The notes: generated from the sequence alone by a model not told the origin. 64,000 bases of DNA from an uncultured Clostridia bacterium (GCA_945876755.1 CAMCPM010000010.1:1-64000); one strand, 5' to 3'; positions 1 to 7,725 are shown, numbered from the stretch's first letter. Program-made: numbers and translations.

Positions 1-54
1 GAAATAGCTGTTTCCTCTTTGAACTATTCCTGTATCAACTTTACGATTTGCCAT
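1..54 (-). CDS. Integrase N-terminus (tyrosine recombinase), runs off left edge
   Basis: Reading the minus strand from the ATG at 54 gives MANRKVDTGIVQRGNSYF, the kind of start seen in Firmicutes element-encoded tyrosine integrases (a short Arm-type DNA-binding domain that reads RGNSY). Only 18 codons are inside the window; the catalytic domain lies to the left and cannot be seen. The start is one base after the TAG stop of the repressor gene, so the two are probably co-transcribed as repressor-integrase. Too short for the ORF track. Family call is from the N-terminal motif and the neighbouring repressor and excisionase; moderate certainty. Confidence 0.6.
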   Translation of the reverse strand, partial: MANRKVDTGIVQRGNSYF

Positions 55-55
55 T

Positions 56-601
56 CTATTCACTCTCCTTTATATCATTCCATTTTTGATAATAATCTTC
101 AAACTCTAATCTTTGCAGTTTTTCCATATGTTTCATAAACATATCAAATTCAACAGCTTTCATAGTTCTTTCTTCTCTGTAATCATCTTCTATCCAAGAA
201 ATAGTGATATTGTCAGGCACATCAATAATAATGTTTCCGTTTTTATCACACTTTGCCGAATCGTTATCTATGCTATAACCGAGTGATTCAAGCCATTGAC
301 AATATTTTTCAGTTCTTTTGATTGAATCGGCACAAAACATAAGATGATACTTTGAATCCCATTCGCCTGCTTCTCCAAGTAAAATAGAAATAGAAACGTT
401 GAAGAACTCTGCAATCATTGGCAAATATTTGTTTGACGGTGGATAAACCTTTTTATTTGGGTTGCTTTCGTTTGGTATCCAACGATTAACCGTGTTTGTT
501 GATACTTCTTTGCCAGTGCATTTTGTGAGATGTCGTGCCAAGTCTGCCTGTGTTCGTTTTTTCTTTTCGAGCAAATCTTTAATTACTTCACCTGTTGTCA
601 T
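56..601 (-). CDS. Cro/cI-type HTH repressor of the integrative element
   Basis: 181 aa. Residues 1-75 form an XRE-type helix-turn-helix domain (TQADLARHLTKCTG, then VSTNTVNRWIPNES as the recognition region, then MIAEFFNVSISILLGEAGEW). The remaining ~100 residues are acidic and of unknown fold. Position next to the integrase and divergent from the excisionase cluster is the standard arrangement for a lysogeny-type repressor controlling excision and replication genes. The 115-base divergent gap to the next gene contains a plus-strand promoter overlapped by an imperfect palindrome (661-678), a plausible operator. DNA-binding fold is clear; the exact targets are inferred. Confidence 0.8.
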   Translation of the reverse strand: MTTGEVIKDLLEKKKRTQADLARHLTKCTGKEVSTNTVNRWIPNESNPNKKVYPPSNKYLPMIAEFFNVSISILLGEAGEWDSKYHLMFCADSIKRTEKYCQWLESLGYSIDNDSAKCDKNGNIIIDVPDNITISWIEDDYREERTMKAVEFDMFMKHMEKLQRLEFEDYYQKWNDIKESE

Positions 602-641
602 AAAAAATCTCCTTATCTACATAAAATTATTTTTGTGTGGA

Positions 642-670
642 TAGACAGTAAAGTTTTGTGATGATATAAT
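642..670 (+). promoter_or_regulatory. Promoter for excisionase/primase operon with overlapping palindrome
   Basis: TAGACA, 17 bases, TATAAT in the gap between the divergent repressor and HTH genes. The -10 box sits inside ATGATATAATTGTATCAT (661-678), whose outer six bases are perfectly inverted. A repressor bound there would block the polymerase, so this is the likely operator for the neighbouring HTH repressor (inference). Confidence 0.6.
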
Positions 671-715
671 TGTATCATAAGATATGTTAAAAATCAATAG
701 GTAGGTGAGAAAAAA

Positions 716-904
716 TTGAAAAGTCTTAAAATGCTAATCAAAATGAAAGAAATTCCTATGTGGAAAATAGCAAGACAGATAGGTATTTCAGAACCAACTA
801 TTTATAGGTGGATGCGTGTGTATGATGCAGAGCATTACACAAAAATCAAAAATGCAGTTGAAGAAATCGAAAAAGGCGGTGTAAATAATGATGAAAACAA
901 TTAA
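716..904 (+). CDS. Small HTH DNA-binding protein
   Basis: 62 aa, TTG start after GGTGAG. The core (MWKIARQIGISEPTIYRWMR) is a single helix-turn-helix of the resolvase/homeodomain-like type, followed by a short charged tail. It overlaps the start of the excisionase by 14-17 bases, so the two are translated together. In comparable elements small proteins at this place regulate excision genes; that role is inferred. No enzyme domain is present. Confidence 0.65.
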   Translation: MKSLKMLIKMKEIPMWKIARQIGISEPTIYRWMRVYDAEHYTKIKNAVEEIEKGGVNNDENN

Positions 905-1052
905 ACAATGTCAGGAATTAACAGGGTTGCCGTATTCAGCAATCAGAAATCTTTGTGTACAAAACAAGATTAAATATTTCAGGTCGGGAACAAAATATTA
1001 TATCTATGTTGAAAGCCTGATTCAGTTTCTTTCAAGAGGTGAAGCTGTTTGA
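891..1052 (+). CDS. xis: Excisionase family protein (53 aa)
   Basis: Not in the ORF track because it is short. ATGAAAACAATTAAACAATG opens a 53-residue protein, MKTIKQCQELTGLPYSAIRN... ending FLSRGEAV. This is the winged-helix MerR_17/excisionase fold: KQCQELTGLPYSAIRNLCVQ as HTH, then IKYFRSGTKYYIYVESLIQFL as the wing. A second ATG directly upstream (888) is possible. Excisionases bend DNA at attachment sites and direct the integrase to excise. The stop overlaps the TTG start of the primase remnant (TTGA overlap), typical of a compact phage-like operon. Confidence 0.75.
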   Translation: MKTIKQCQELTGLPYSAIRNLCVQNKIKYFRSGTKYYIYVESLIQFLSRGEAV

Positions 1053-1770
1053 TAATAGGATATTGGAAAACAAGCGGTAAAAGACCGATTGAAAAAGAGG
1101 AAAACAGAATCTTGTATAACGAACCGCCAAGCGGTGATTATTGCGGTGTTTATGAGCAGAATACAATAGTCAGGATAGATATTGACGATTATAACCATAA
1201 TACCGAAGAATTAGAAGAACCGCTAAACGGAAAGCCAAGAAGTGAAGCTGTCATTAGCTATCTTGAAGAATACTGCTACAAGTATAATGCAATCAAGACG
1301 GAACACGGTGTTCATATAACAATGCTTCTACCGAAATCCTTTCCTATCGAAAGCAATAAACTGAATTGGTATTGTGCTATGGGAATAAAGATTGAAGCAC
1401 ACGTTACAATGAATGTTTGTCTGCATTGCTGAATATGGCTATTCAAGGATATTTCAGCTTGATTGAAAACAACGGATTTTCAGAGGGTGAAACAAGCCAA
1501 AATGCCGTTGAAAGTTTCAAGATTGAAAATGATACAGTTCTGCAATGGATAAAGGATTGTGAAATTACTGAAGATTTGCTGTTGCGTGAACCGATTAAAA
1601 ACGGTTTTAGCGGACTGTATAACGATTATAAAGCGTTTTGTATTACCATATCAGCCGAGCCAAAACAACAGAAAGATTTTTCAAGAACGATATGCAATGA
1701 ATACGGAATGGAAACGCACACAAAACGCATACAGAATATACGCTGTCAGTTCTTCAGAAAAATACACTAA
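1049..1770 (+). pseudogene. Broken P4-type DNA primase (internal deletion and frameshift)
   Basis: Two ORF-track frames belong to one decayed gene. Frame 1 (1049-1432, TTG start) encodes a bifunctional primase/polymerase-like N-terminus with the acidic pair IVRIDIDDYNHN and GVHITMLLP. At about 1395-1410 the reading switches frame to NECLSALLNMAIQGYFSL..., which continues as the C-terminal region of phage/plasmid primases (VLQWIKDCEITEDLLLREPI, YNDYKAFCI). The helicase core normally between these parts, with its Walker motifs, is missing, so several hundred residues have been deleted. After about 1705 a second frame change fits the expected tail better (METKRTQNAYRIYAVS). Replication function is almost certainly lost. 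Confidence 0.7.
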
Positions 1771-1771
1771 A

Positions 1772-1879
1772 TGTCAATCTGTCAATCTGAAATGCTATCC
1801 CTTTTATAGTATAAAAATAATGCATAGAAAAAATTGATATATAAAAAAAGAAATAGTATATATGATTGACAGCTTGACA
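1772..1879. repeat. Inverted repeat pair after primase remnant (possible element origin)
   Basis: TGTCAATCTGTCAATC (1772-1787) and GATTGACAGCTTGACA (1864-1879) are inverted copies matching at 15 of 16 positions. Each arm itself contains a doubled TGTCAA unit. They enclose 76 bases of very AT-rich DNA. Iterated repeats beside a primase gene are typical of replication origins of satellites and plasmids, which is the basis for the suggestion; a transcription-related hairpin is an alternative. Confidence 0.45.
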
Positions 1880-1898
1880 GAAAGCGAGGTGATGTGAA

Positions 1899-2084
1899 TT
1901 GAGCTATCAAGATATGCTGGATAGATACGCCTATCAGCAAAGCGAAAAAGGGGCAAAGGTGCAGTCAAAACTTGACGAAATGGCAAAAGAGTATTCAGCG
2001 ATTGTCGGGAAAAAGGTGAAAAGCGGTCGCATTGAATGTCTTAAAAGTGAAAAATCAAACAAAAAATATCTATATGAAAAATAA
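1899..2084 (+). CDS. Hypothetical small protein of integrative element
   Basis: 61 aa from TTG (LSYQDMLDRYAYQQSEKG), preceded by GAGGTGATG at good spacing. The sequence is hydrophilic, Lys/Glu-rich and probably helical, with no membrane segment and no motif I recognise. It lies just after the primase remnant and 12 bases before the next gene, so it is part of the same transcript. Function unknown. Confidence 0.6.
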   Translation: MSYQDMLDRYAYQQSEKGAKVQSKLDEMAKEYSAIVGKKVKSGRIECLKSEKSNKKYLYEK

Positions 2085-2096
2085 GGAGTAAAAACA

Positions 2097-2738
2097 ATGA
2101 TTAAAGAAAAGATTATTAGCAATTTGGAAATTTACGCAGAAACCTATAATAAAGCAACTGAACTTTGGGAAAATGTCAGAAATCAGATTATGAGAGAATA
2201 CAAAGAAGATTTTCAGGCTGACAGGCTTTCTTCTGCAAAGGATGTTTACGAAAAGACTTTAGCTGATGCAAGAAACGAAATTATGAGTGCTGTTGATGAT
2301 GTGCTGGACAGCGTGAAATCAAAGGTTGTTTCCGTTACAGAAAAGGAAATTCCTGAAGCGTTTGAATCTACACTTAACATTATTAAGAATTTGGAGAAGC
2401 CGACAAAAAGCGAGGTCGAAAGTATATCAGGAATGTATTTCAAGAATTATCTTTGCTATCGTTCTTTGTGTGATGTACTGAAGCAGAAAGGTTATAATCT
2501 GCCTGTTGTAAAGCTGGATGATATTCTTGCTGATATTGAAAGTTTGAGAAACGAAATCAAACGCAAAATAAGAGCCTCTGTGACTATTATATCACAATGG
2601 CTCTTATCAATCAATATATTCGGTTTTATTTTGTTAGATTTTCGATTTGTTCATCTGACGGATTATAAATACACAACATCATTTCGCATATATCGTCTAT
2701 CCGAACCGCCTTTGTACTTCTTGGATATTTCTTTTTAA
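2097..2738 (+). CDS. Hypothetical helical protein; ORF extends through a hairpin
   Basis: 213 aa as tracked. Residues 1-160 are a charged, helix-rich protein (TYNKATELWENVRNQIMREY, AKDVYEKTLADARNEIMSAV) of unknown function. From about base 2568 the frame runs through a 40-base hairpin and then antisense to the gene at 2626-2895, where its sequence becomes hydrophobic and unlike the first part. The natural stop was therefore probably lost, or the junction is a recombination scar; only the first ~157 codons look like evolved protein. Confidence 0.55.
   Translation: MIKEKIISNLEIYAETYNKATELWENVRNQIMREYKEDFQADRLSSAKDVYEKTLADARNEIMSAVDDVLDSVKSKVVSVTEKEIPEAFESTLNIIKNLEKPTKSEVESISGMYFKNYLCYRSLCDVLKQKGYNLPVVKLDDILADIESLRNEIKRKIRASVTIISQWLLSINIFGFILLDFRFVHLTDYKYTTSFRIYRLSEPPLYFLDISF
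2568..2607. terminator. Hairpin between convergent element genes
   Basis: ATAAGAGCC (2568-2576) pairs with GGCTCTTAT (2599-2607), and TGTGA with TCACA inside it. Placed between convergent genes it can serve as a two-way terminator, although neither side has a long T-run. Unusually it lies inside the open reading frame of the upstream gene. Confidence 0.45.
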
Positions 2739-2895
2739 GTTTACATTGTATGCGATTTCCGTACAAATCTGTAAATGATACTTTATCAAAATACTGTATT
2801 GCAAAAGGTAATTGAACATCTAAAGTTTTCATTCCTGAATTGTCCATAAACCTTTCAATATCATCTTTTGAAAACTGCTTAACGATAATATTCAT
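2626..2895 (-). CDS. Hypothetical protein (89 aa)
   Basis: ATG at 2895 follows GGGGGTG closely; the track's start six bases upstream uses GTG. MNIIVKQFSKDDIERFMDNSG begins a soluble protein with basic KKKYPRSTKAVR in the middle and a C-terminus rich in acidic residues. No recognised domain. It lies 17 bases after the stop of the other minus-strand ORF, so the pair is likely one transcript oriented against the rest of the element. Confidence 0.5.
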   Translation of the reverse strand: MNIIVKQFSKDDIERFMDNSGMKTLDVQLPFAIQYFDKVSFTDLYGNRIQCKLKKKYPRSTKAVRIDDICEMMLCIYNPSDEQIENLTK

Positions 2896-2912
2896 AAGCA
2901 CCCCCGAATTGA

Positions 2913-3122
2913 TTATTCATCATCTGACATTTCTTCAAATCGACCGTCAAGAAACATATTAAATCTGCTTTCATAGCTTTCCAACAGTTCGCCGTGCATC
3001 AATGCCTTGTATGTATATGCTTCAGGCGAACTACCGAAAACAGCTTTCTTGGTGGTGAGTTGATGTATAGAAAGTATATTCTGCTTAATGAGTGCAGAAA
3101 GGCTGATATCGAGCGTGTACAA
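2913..3122 (-). CDS. Short ORF, probably the 3' remnant of a phage-type gene
   Basis: The convincing part is KKAVFGSSPEAYTYKALMHG through the acidic end EEMSDDE (about 46 residues). The first ~22 residues are antisense to the start of the divergent regulator gene at 3063 and look like chance extension, with no clear ribosome site. I read this as the C-terminal end of a larger gene cut by recombination near 3050. Function not recognised. Confidence 0.4.
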   Translation of the reverse strand: MYTLDISLSALIKQNILSIHQLTTKKAVFGSSPEAYTYKALMHGELLESYESRFNMFLDGRFEEMSDDE

Positions 3123-3383
3123 GCATTATACGATATATCAAAAAATAAAAAATGCTTGAATTACATAAATGAAGTATCTGAAGATATAGTTGATACTGAT
3201 AATAAATTGCAAGATATTAGAGATAGAATAAGCAGTATTTCTGATGAACTATCCCGAAAAATAGTTGAATTAAAGGTATATGAGGGATATACATTTGAAA
3301 GAATTGCAGATGAACTATATTATTCACAAAGATATATTCAAATGAAATATGCCAAATGCAATGCTTTGCTAGCTGATTGCTAG
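3063..3383 (+). CDS. Phage-type transcription regulator with sigma-region-4-like HTH (ArpU/RinA-like)
   Basis: The tracked ORF starts at 2994, but ATG 3063 (MYRKYILLNECRKADIERVQ) follows GGTGGTGAG and is the better start, giving 106 aa. A helical N-terminus is followed by DELSRKIVELKVYEGYTFER and IADELYYSQRYIQMKYAKC, the layout of sigma-70 region 4 as used by ArpU/RinA-like late regulators of phages and satellites. Such proteins activate late or packaging genes. Here no structural genes follow, in line with a satellite or a decayed prophage. Confidence 0.6.
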   Translation: MYRKYILLNECRKADIERVQALYDISKNKKCLNYINEVSEDIVDTDNKLQDIRDRISSISDELSRKIVELKVYEGYTFERIADELYYSQRYIQMKYAKCNALLADC

Positions 3384-3423
3384 GTAAAAAGCTACATCAT
3401 TTATAATGTGTGAGGGTGATAAA

Positions 3424-3648
3424 ATGGCGAACAAAATTCGATATTCTGAACCAGCTGATTATTTTCCAAAAGAAATAAGAGAAAAGTTTTTTGCTGATAA
3501 AAACGAACATAAAAGCAAGGTTGAACTTGTTCTTCAAAAACAGAGAAACGGAGAAGAACTGACAGATGATGAATTAGATATTCTGTTTGAGCAAATGAGT
3601 ACAGAAACCGCTGAAGCTATGAACGGCACACATCCGAAAAATAAGTAG
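3424..3648 (+). CDS. Hypothetical protein (74 aa)
   Basis: ATG 3424 (MANKIRYSEPADYFPKEIRE) follows GAGGGTGAT and is preferred over the tracked start at 3406. The product is charged with two short predicted helices and an acidic middle (GEELTDDELDILFEQMS). No membrane segment or known motif. Located 40 bases after the sigma-like regulator, on the same strand, as the last intact gene of the element. Confidence 0.5.
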   Translation: MANKIRYSEPADYFPKEIREKFFADKNEHKSKVELVLQKQRNGEELTDDELDILFEQMSTETAEAMNGTHPKNK

Positions 3649-3901
3649 TTTATTTGATGTTTATTTGATGTTTAAAGTTACGTCAAAGTGTAAAAATTAC
3701 AAAAAGACAGAAAAATCAAAAGCACGAAAAACGGCTTAAAACCTTGCTTTTTCTGCAAATTAGAGAATAACAGAAAAGTTGGAAAAAGCGTTTAATAGAA
3801 CTCAAAGAGATAATTTCAGCCCTTACAAACCTCGTATTTCTGCGGTTTGGGGCGTGTTATTCATCAATTTGGACAACTTTTGGACAACCAAATATTGCTT
3901 T
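3649..3901. other. AT-rich non-coding end of the integrative element
   Basis: No credible gene. It begins with two tandem copies of TTTATTTGATG, then a mixed AT-rich stretch, and includes TTTGGACAACTTTTGGACAA (3871-3890). Read on the minus strand that block gives TTGTCCAAAAGTTGTCCAAA, closely resembling TTGTCCAAAATTTGACCAAA found after the other integrase remnant at about 14320. Both blocks lie just past an integrase 3' end, so an attachment-region relic is plausible. Confidence 0.35.
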
Positions 3902-3933
3902 AAAAGCCTCCCTGTTACCGCAGGGAGGTTTTT
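3902..3933. terminator. Bidirectional terminator after integrase remnant
   Basis: AAAGCCTCCCTG, loop TTACCG, CAGGGAGGTTTTTG. The eight-base GC-rich stem is followed by a T-run on both strands. It lies seven bases past the stop of the minus-strand integrase remnant and was probably its terminator. Confidence 0.7.
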
Positions 3934-3939
3934 GTATCT

Positions 3940-4125
3940 TTACTCAAGTTTTAATTCAATTAAATTTGCCACCTTTGCTTTTGTGCTTTTGAGAACATCG
4001 GCATACACGTTTGCTGTTACGCCTATATCGCAATGTCCTAAATGTTCAGATACAACTTTCAGGTCAACTCCGCTGTTCAGCAGGAGTGTAGCATTAATGT
4101 GGTTTATATGTACGTTTTGGCTTAG
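3940..4125 (-). pseudogene. Tyrosine recombinase, C-terminal remnant
   Basis: The minus strand reads HINATLLLNSGVDLKVVSEH, LGHCDIGVTANVYADVLKST and ends LIELKLE. This is the C-terminal catalytic end of a phage-type integrase: the LGH histidine and the nucleophilic Tyr of NVYADVL are kept, but the expected H-x-L-R-H block reads HINHIN, so the Arg has gone, and everything upstream is lost. Another short open stretch just upstream (about 4125-4220, KNDDVNENFIEEAKPKRTYK) may derive from the same gene in another frame. It is distinct from the integrase starting at base 54. Confidence 0.65.
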
Positions 4126-4247
4126 CTTCTTCAATAAAATTTTCATTAACATCATCATTTTTTATATGCTGGTAACATTCATGTGTAGCAATTACTGTGA
4201 ATATTACATATGGACACACTCACCAAAGCAGCTATATTTCGATATAA

Positions 4248-4282
4248 AAAGCGTTACCATTCATCCCGAATGGTAACGCTTT
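4248..4282 (-). terminator. Terminator of the GH2 gene
   Basis: Perfect 15-base inverted repeat AAAGCGTTACCATTC / GAATGGTAACGCTTT with a five-base loop. On the minus strand it is followed by TTTTTATAT, as expected for termination of transcripts from the GH2 gene ending at 4369. Confidence 0.8.
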
Positions 4283-4368
4283 GCATTGTTTGTAAGCAAA
4301 TAAGTTTCATTAGTAATATCTCTTGACATTTTCATAAAAGCAGTAAATCCAAATTAAGGACTTTATTT

Positions 4369-7300
4369 TCATTCCTGCTGAATAAACTCAATGCTCTCAA
4401 AATCAAATGCGCAGCCGGGCAGGAACTGCAGCTTCACGGTCATTTTACCCTGCACAGAGGGCAGCTTTACCGAAACTGCGGTGTAATCCTCACTGTACGG
4501 GAACTCAATTATCTCTTTAAGCACCACTCCCGTTTCGTCCGCAAAATGCAGGTGGATAGAATCGTTATCGTGGTGAGTTCTTCCCGTCAGCCGAACCTCG
4601 GAAACGCCCTTTGCAAAATCCATATCTTCAAAATCAATAAATACGTTGTTTCCGATGCCCGTTATCCTGTCACCAGATATTTCATAACTGTCGCCGTGGA
4701 TAAGGTCGCAGTCCGAAGCGTTCAGCTTTTCATAGGCTTTCAGCTTCGGTTCAAACTTAAAGCCACCGAAGTCGATGCGCAGGTCGGTCTTGTCGAACTC
4801 AAAGTAAATGTCCTGCACTCCCGTCAGCTTTCGAGGCAAAGTATAGCTGTTGTCCTGATAGGTCTGCCATATGAAATCCGCCTGATAGGTGAACTCTCCA
4901 AGACACTCCGAGCCGATTTCACCCGGTTTGCCAAGCCACAGACGGAAGCCAAATGGGTCGTTTTTATGCCAGTTTATTACACGGATAAGGAAGCTGTCCG
5001 TGCCGTATTTGCCGAAATCTGTCTTTGTAAAGCCAACAATATTGTTGTTTGCCTTGATGTTTACGCCGCCCTTTGAAACCTCGTCCATGACCGACAGGCT
5101 GTATGTATAATGACAGGCAGGGAGAAATTCGTAAGGGTCAAAGTATGCCTGACCGAAGCCTTCCGCAGTAAACTCATACTCCGAAAAGACTTCCGCCTGA
5201 GGTTTTCCGTTTGAGCAGGAACAGCGAAGTCTGAATGCTCCGTCACCCGAAGCCGTAAGCAGGGCTGTATTTCCCTCAGCGGAAACAGCGGCGGTGTTGG
5301 TGGGTATTCCGCTGTTTGTGACAACGCTCCATACAATGTCGCCAAAGCCTGCATTTTCTGGCAGAATTTTTGCAGTTATCCTGCTTGACGGACTTTCGGG
5401 AGTAAGTTTTTCTCCCGTATCACGGACAAGCTCTATCTTCCTTACGGGTACTTTTCCGTTTGTCACTTCGGTGATATTTTCCGTGCAGGACACGCCCTTG
5501 CGCACATTTCCTGCGGTTTTCTCTATAACAAGTTCTGCGCCTTCAAGACCCTCGGCAAAGGCTTTTACAATAATTTCACCTGCCTGCGTGTCAGGTACGA
5601 TATAAGCCGCAGCCTTGCCGGAGAACAGCTTGCGCTCTGCGGATTTGTAGCTTTCGTAATCGGTGCTGTCGCCGTTGTCAAAGCCAACAAGCCTGCCCCC
5701 TGCTACCTGTATTTTTACCCTGTCACGGGCATTTTCAACGGCGTGACCGTCTTTATCAACTGTGGAAATTTCCACAACTGCAATATCCTCGCCGTCTGCA
5801 AAAACGGTACGCTTTTCGCAGCTAAGTACAAGCCTTGCGCTGTCGCCGAAGGAATGCTTAACGTCCTCAATTATCTCACCCGACTTTGTTTTTCCGAAAA
5901 TGCGAAGCTCTCCCTTTTCGTAGGGGACTTTCCATGTTACGGTGTACTCCACGGGATGCTTTTTGCCAAGGCTTATGCCGTTAAGGAACAGCTCCGCTTC
6001 GGGAAGATTGGTGTAAGCCACAACATCTATCATCTGCCCCTCGTTGAAATCCCAGTAAGGCATAAGATGAAGCACAGGCTTGTCCGTCCATGCAGCCTGA
6101 TAAAGATAGAAGCTGTCCTTTTTAAGTCCTGCTGTGTCAATGCTGCCGTAGTACGAATTTTTGGTGGAGTAAGGGGTAGGCTCTCCGATATAGTCCGAGC
6201 CTGTCCAGATAAACATTCCTGCGCAGTAGTCACAGTCGCGGTCAAGGGCGATTATCTTCTGGGGCGTATCGGCGGAGATACCTGCACGGCAGTTGCCCAG
6301 AGAGCTGCATTGCAGGTCCTCATGTGTAAGAAATGCCGCATCTCTCGGGAAATGATACACTCCCCTGCTTTTTACGCCTGCGGTAGTTTCGCTGCCGTAT
6401 ATTTTCCAGTCGGGATGTGCGTTATGATGTGCTGCATAAAGGCTCTCACCGTAATTGTAGCCAACAAGGTCGACTTCCTCCGAGCAGCGCTGTGCGCCCT
6501 CCCAGGGCATATAGTTTGAACCATGTGTGGTGGGAGCATTGCAGAGAGGGTCGTGCTTTCTTACTGCGGCGTGGAGCTGCTTTATCACCTCACAGCCTCT
6601 CGGAGAAACGTGAGCGTCATATATCTCGTTTCCAACGCTCCACATAATAACGCTTGGGTGGTTTCTGTCACGCCTTACCCAGCTTGCCACGTCTTTTTCG
6701 TACCAATCGGGGAAAAAGCGAGCGTAGTCGTACTCCGTCTTGGGGCGCTCCCACATATCAAAAGCTTCGCTGTCCACAAGTATGCCCATTTCATCGCAAA
6801 GCTCCATAAATCCAATTGCAGGAGGGTTGTGTGACGTTCTCACAGCATTAACGCCCATATCAAGCATAGACTGAAGCTGACGGCGAGCCGCAGACTTGTT
6901 GAATGCTGCGCCAAGACAGCCAAGATCGTGGTGAAGGCAAACGCCGTGAAGCTTAATATGTCTGCCGTTAAGGAAAAATCCTTCATTCGGGGTGAATTTA
7001 ATATCCCTTATGCCTGTTTTCTGCTCTATGCGGTCAATTTCTTCGCCGTTTTTCAGCAGTACAGCTTCAAGGGTAAGGAGATTGGGCGAAGCAATATCCC
7101 AAATATCATTTTCGTCAAGTCCGTCAAGGGTAAACTCTGCGGAAGTTAGCTTTTCCGCAGGATATTCCCCCGAAAACAGCAGCTTTTCACCATTTTTCAA
7201 AATAAACTGCAGCTGCGCTCCCTCCGCATTTTCTGTTTCAGCGGATATATTGCAGAGCCAGCCTTCGTTCTGCTTTTCTGCGTGGAAATACACACCGTCC

Positions 7301-7725
7301 GTTACAAGATGACTTTCGGGAGAATTTATCAGCCACACATCACGGAAAATACCTGCTCCCGAATACCACCTGCTGTTAGGTGCAAGATGCCGCACAAGGA
7401 CGTATATCTCGTTTTCGCCGTCGTGAAGATAAGGTGTGATGTCCGCTTCAAAGGAGGTGTAGCCGTATTTCCAGTCAAAGGCTGCCTTGCCATTGACATA
7501 AATGGTGCAGTCCATATACACACCCTCGAAATAAAGGCGTATGCTCCTGCCGCTTACGCTGCCGAAATCATACACCTTTCGGTAGTGACCGTAGGAGCTT
7601 TCGTACAGGTCGTTTGCGTTGTAAATAAGCCAGTCATGTGGGAGCTGAACAGGGGTAAACTCCTCCGCAGCTTTTTCGGGAGAAGTCTTACTGAAACTCC
7701 AGTTGTCGTTAAATAATTCTTTCAT
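4369..7725 (-). CDS. Glycoside hydrolase family 2, beta-galactosidase-like (1118 aa)
   Basis: Hydrolyses terminal beta-linked sugars from oligosaccharides. ATG 7725 (MKELFNDNWSFSKTS) follows GAGGTG and is preferred to the tracked start nine bases upstream. The N-terminal jelly-roll carries the family signature around LPHDWLIYN. The TIM barrel has NHPSVIMWSVGNE with the acid/base Glu at about residue 365 and the nucleophile in YGSETTAG at about 445. After ~600 come Ig-like accessory domains (KVPYEKGELRIFGKTKSGE; ITAKILPENAGFGDIVWSV) and a C-terminal region with a galactose-binding-like look. No signal peptide, so the enzyme is probably cytoplasmic and acts on imported sugars. The araC gene lies 22 bases upstream on the same strand and likely controls it. 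Exact substrate cannot be read from sequence. Confidence 0.9.
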   Translation of the reverse strand: MKELFNDNWSFSKTSPEKAAEEFTPVQLPHDWLIYNANDLYESSYGHYRKVYDFGSVSGRSIRLYFEGVYMDCTIYVNGKAAFDWKYGYTSFEADITPYLHDGENEIYVLVRHLAPNSRWYSGAGIFRDVWLINSPESHLVTDGVYFHAEKQNEGWLCNISAETENAEGAQLQFILKNGEKLLFSGEYPAEKLTSAEFTLDGLDENDIWDIASPNLLTLEAVLLKNGEEIDRIEQKTGIRDIKFTPNEGFFLNGRHIKLHGVCLHHDLGCLGAAFNKSAARRQLQSMLDMGVNAVRTSHNPPAIGFMELCDEMGILVDSEAFDMWERPKTEYDYARFFPDWYEKDVASWVRRDRNHPSVIMWSVGNEIYDAHVSPRGCEVIKQLHAAVRKHDPLCNAPTTHGSNYMPWEGAQRCSEEVDLVGYNYGESLYAAHHNAHPDWKIYGSETTAGVKSRGVYHFPRDAAFLTHEDLQCSSLGNCRAGISADTPQKIIALDRDCDYCAGMFIWTGSDYIGEPTPYSTKNSYYGSIDTAGLKKDSFYLYQAAWTDKPVLHLMPYWDFNEGQMIDVVAYTNLPEAELFLNGISLGKKHPVEYTVTWKVPYEKGELRIFGKTKSGEIIEDVKHSFGDSARLVLSCEKRTVFADGEDIAVVEISTVDKDGHAVENARDRVKIQVAGGRLVGFDNGDSTDYESYKSAERKLFSGKAAAYIVPDTQAGEIIVKAFAEGLEGAELVIEKTAGNVRKGVSCTENITEVTNGKVPVRKIELVRDTGEKLTPESPSSRITAKILPENAGFGDIVWSVVTNSGIPTNTAAVSAEGNTALLTASGDGAFRLRCSCSNGKPQAEVFSEYEFTAEGFGQAYFDPYEFLPACHYTYSLSVMDEVSKGGVNIKANNNIVGFTKTDFGKYGTDSFLIRVINWHKNDPFGFRLWLGKPGEIGSECLGEFTYQADFIWQTYQDNSYTLPRKLTGVQDIYFEFDKTDLRIDFGGFKFEPKLKAYEKLNASDCDLIHGDSYEISGDRITGIGNNVFIDFEDMDFAKGVSEVRLTGRTHHDNDSIHLHFADETGVVLKEIIEFPYSEDYTAVSVKLPSVQGKMTVKLQFLPGCAFDFESIEFIQQE

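Noticed and set aside
3660-3700. Tandem TTTATTTGATG as a CRISPR or satellite repeat
   Set aside because: Only two copies in an AT-rich tail; likely chance or slippage.
4546-7716. Long plus-strand ORFs opposite the GH2 gene
   Set aside because: They are antisense shadows of the GH2 coding frame: no ribosome sites, Cys/Val-rich translations unlike real proteins.
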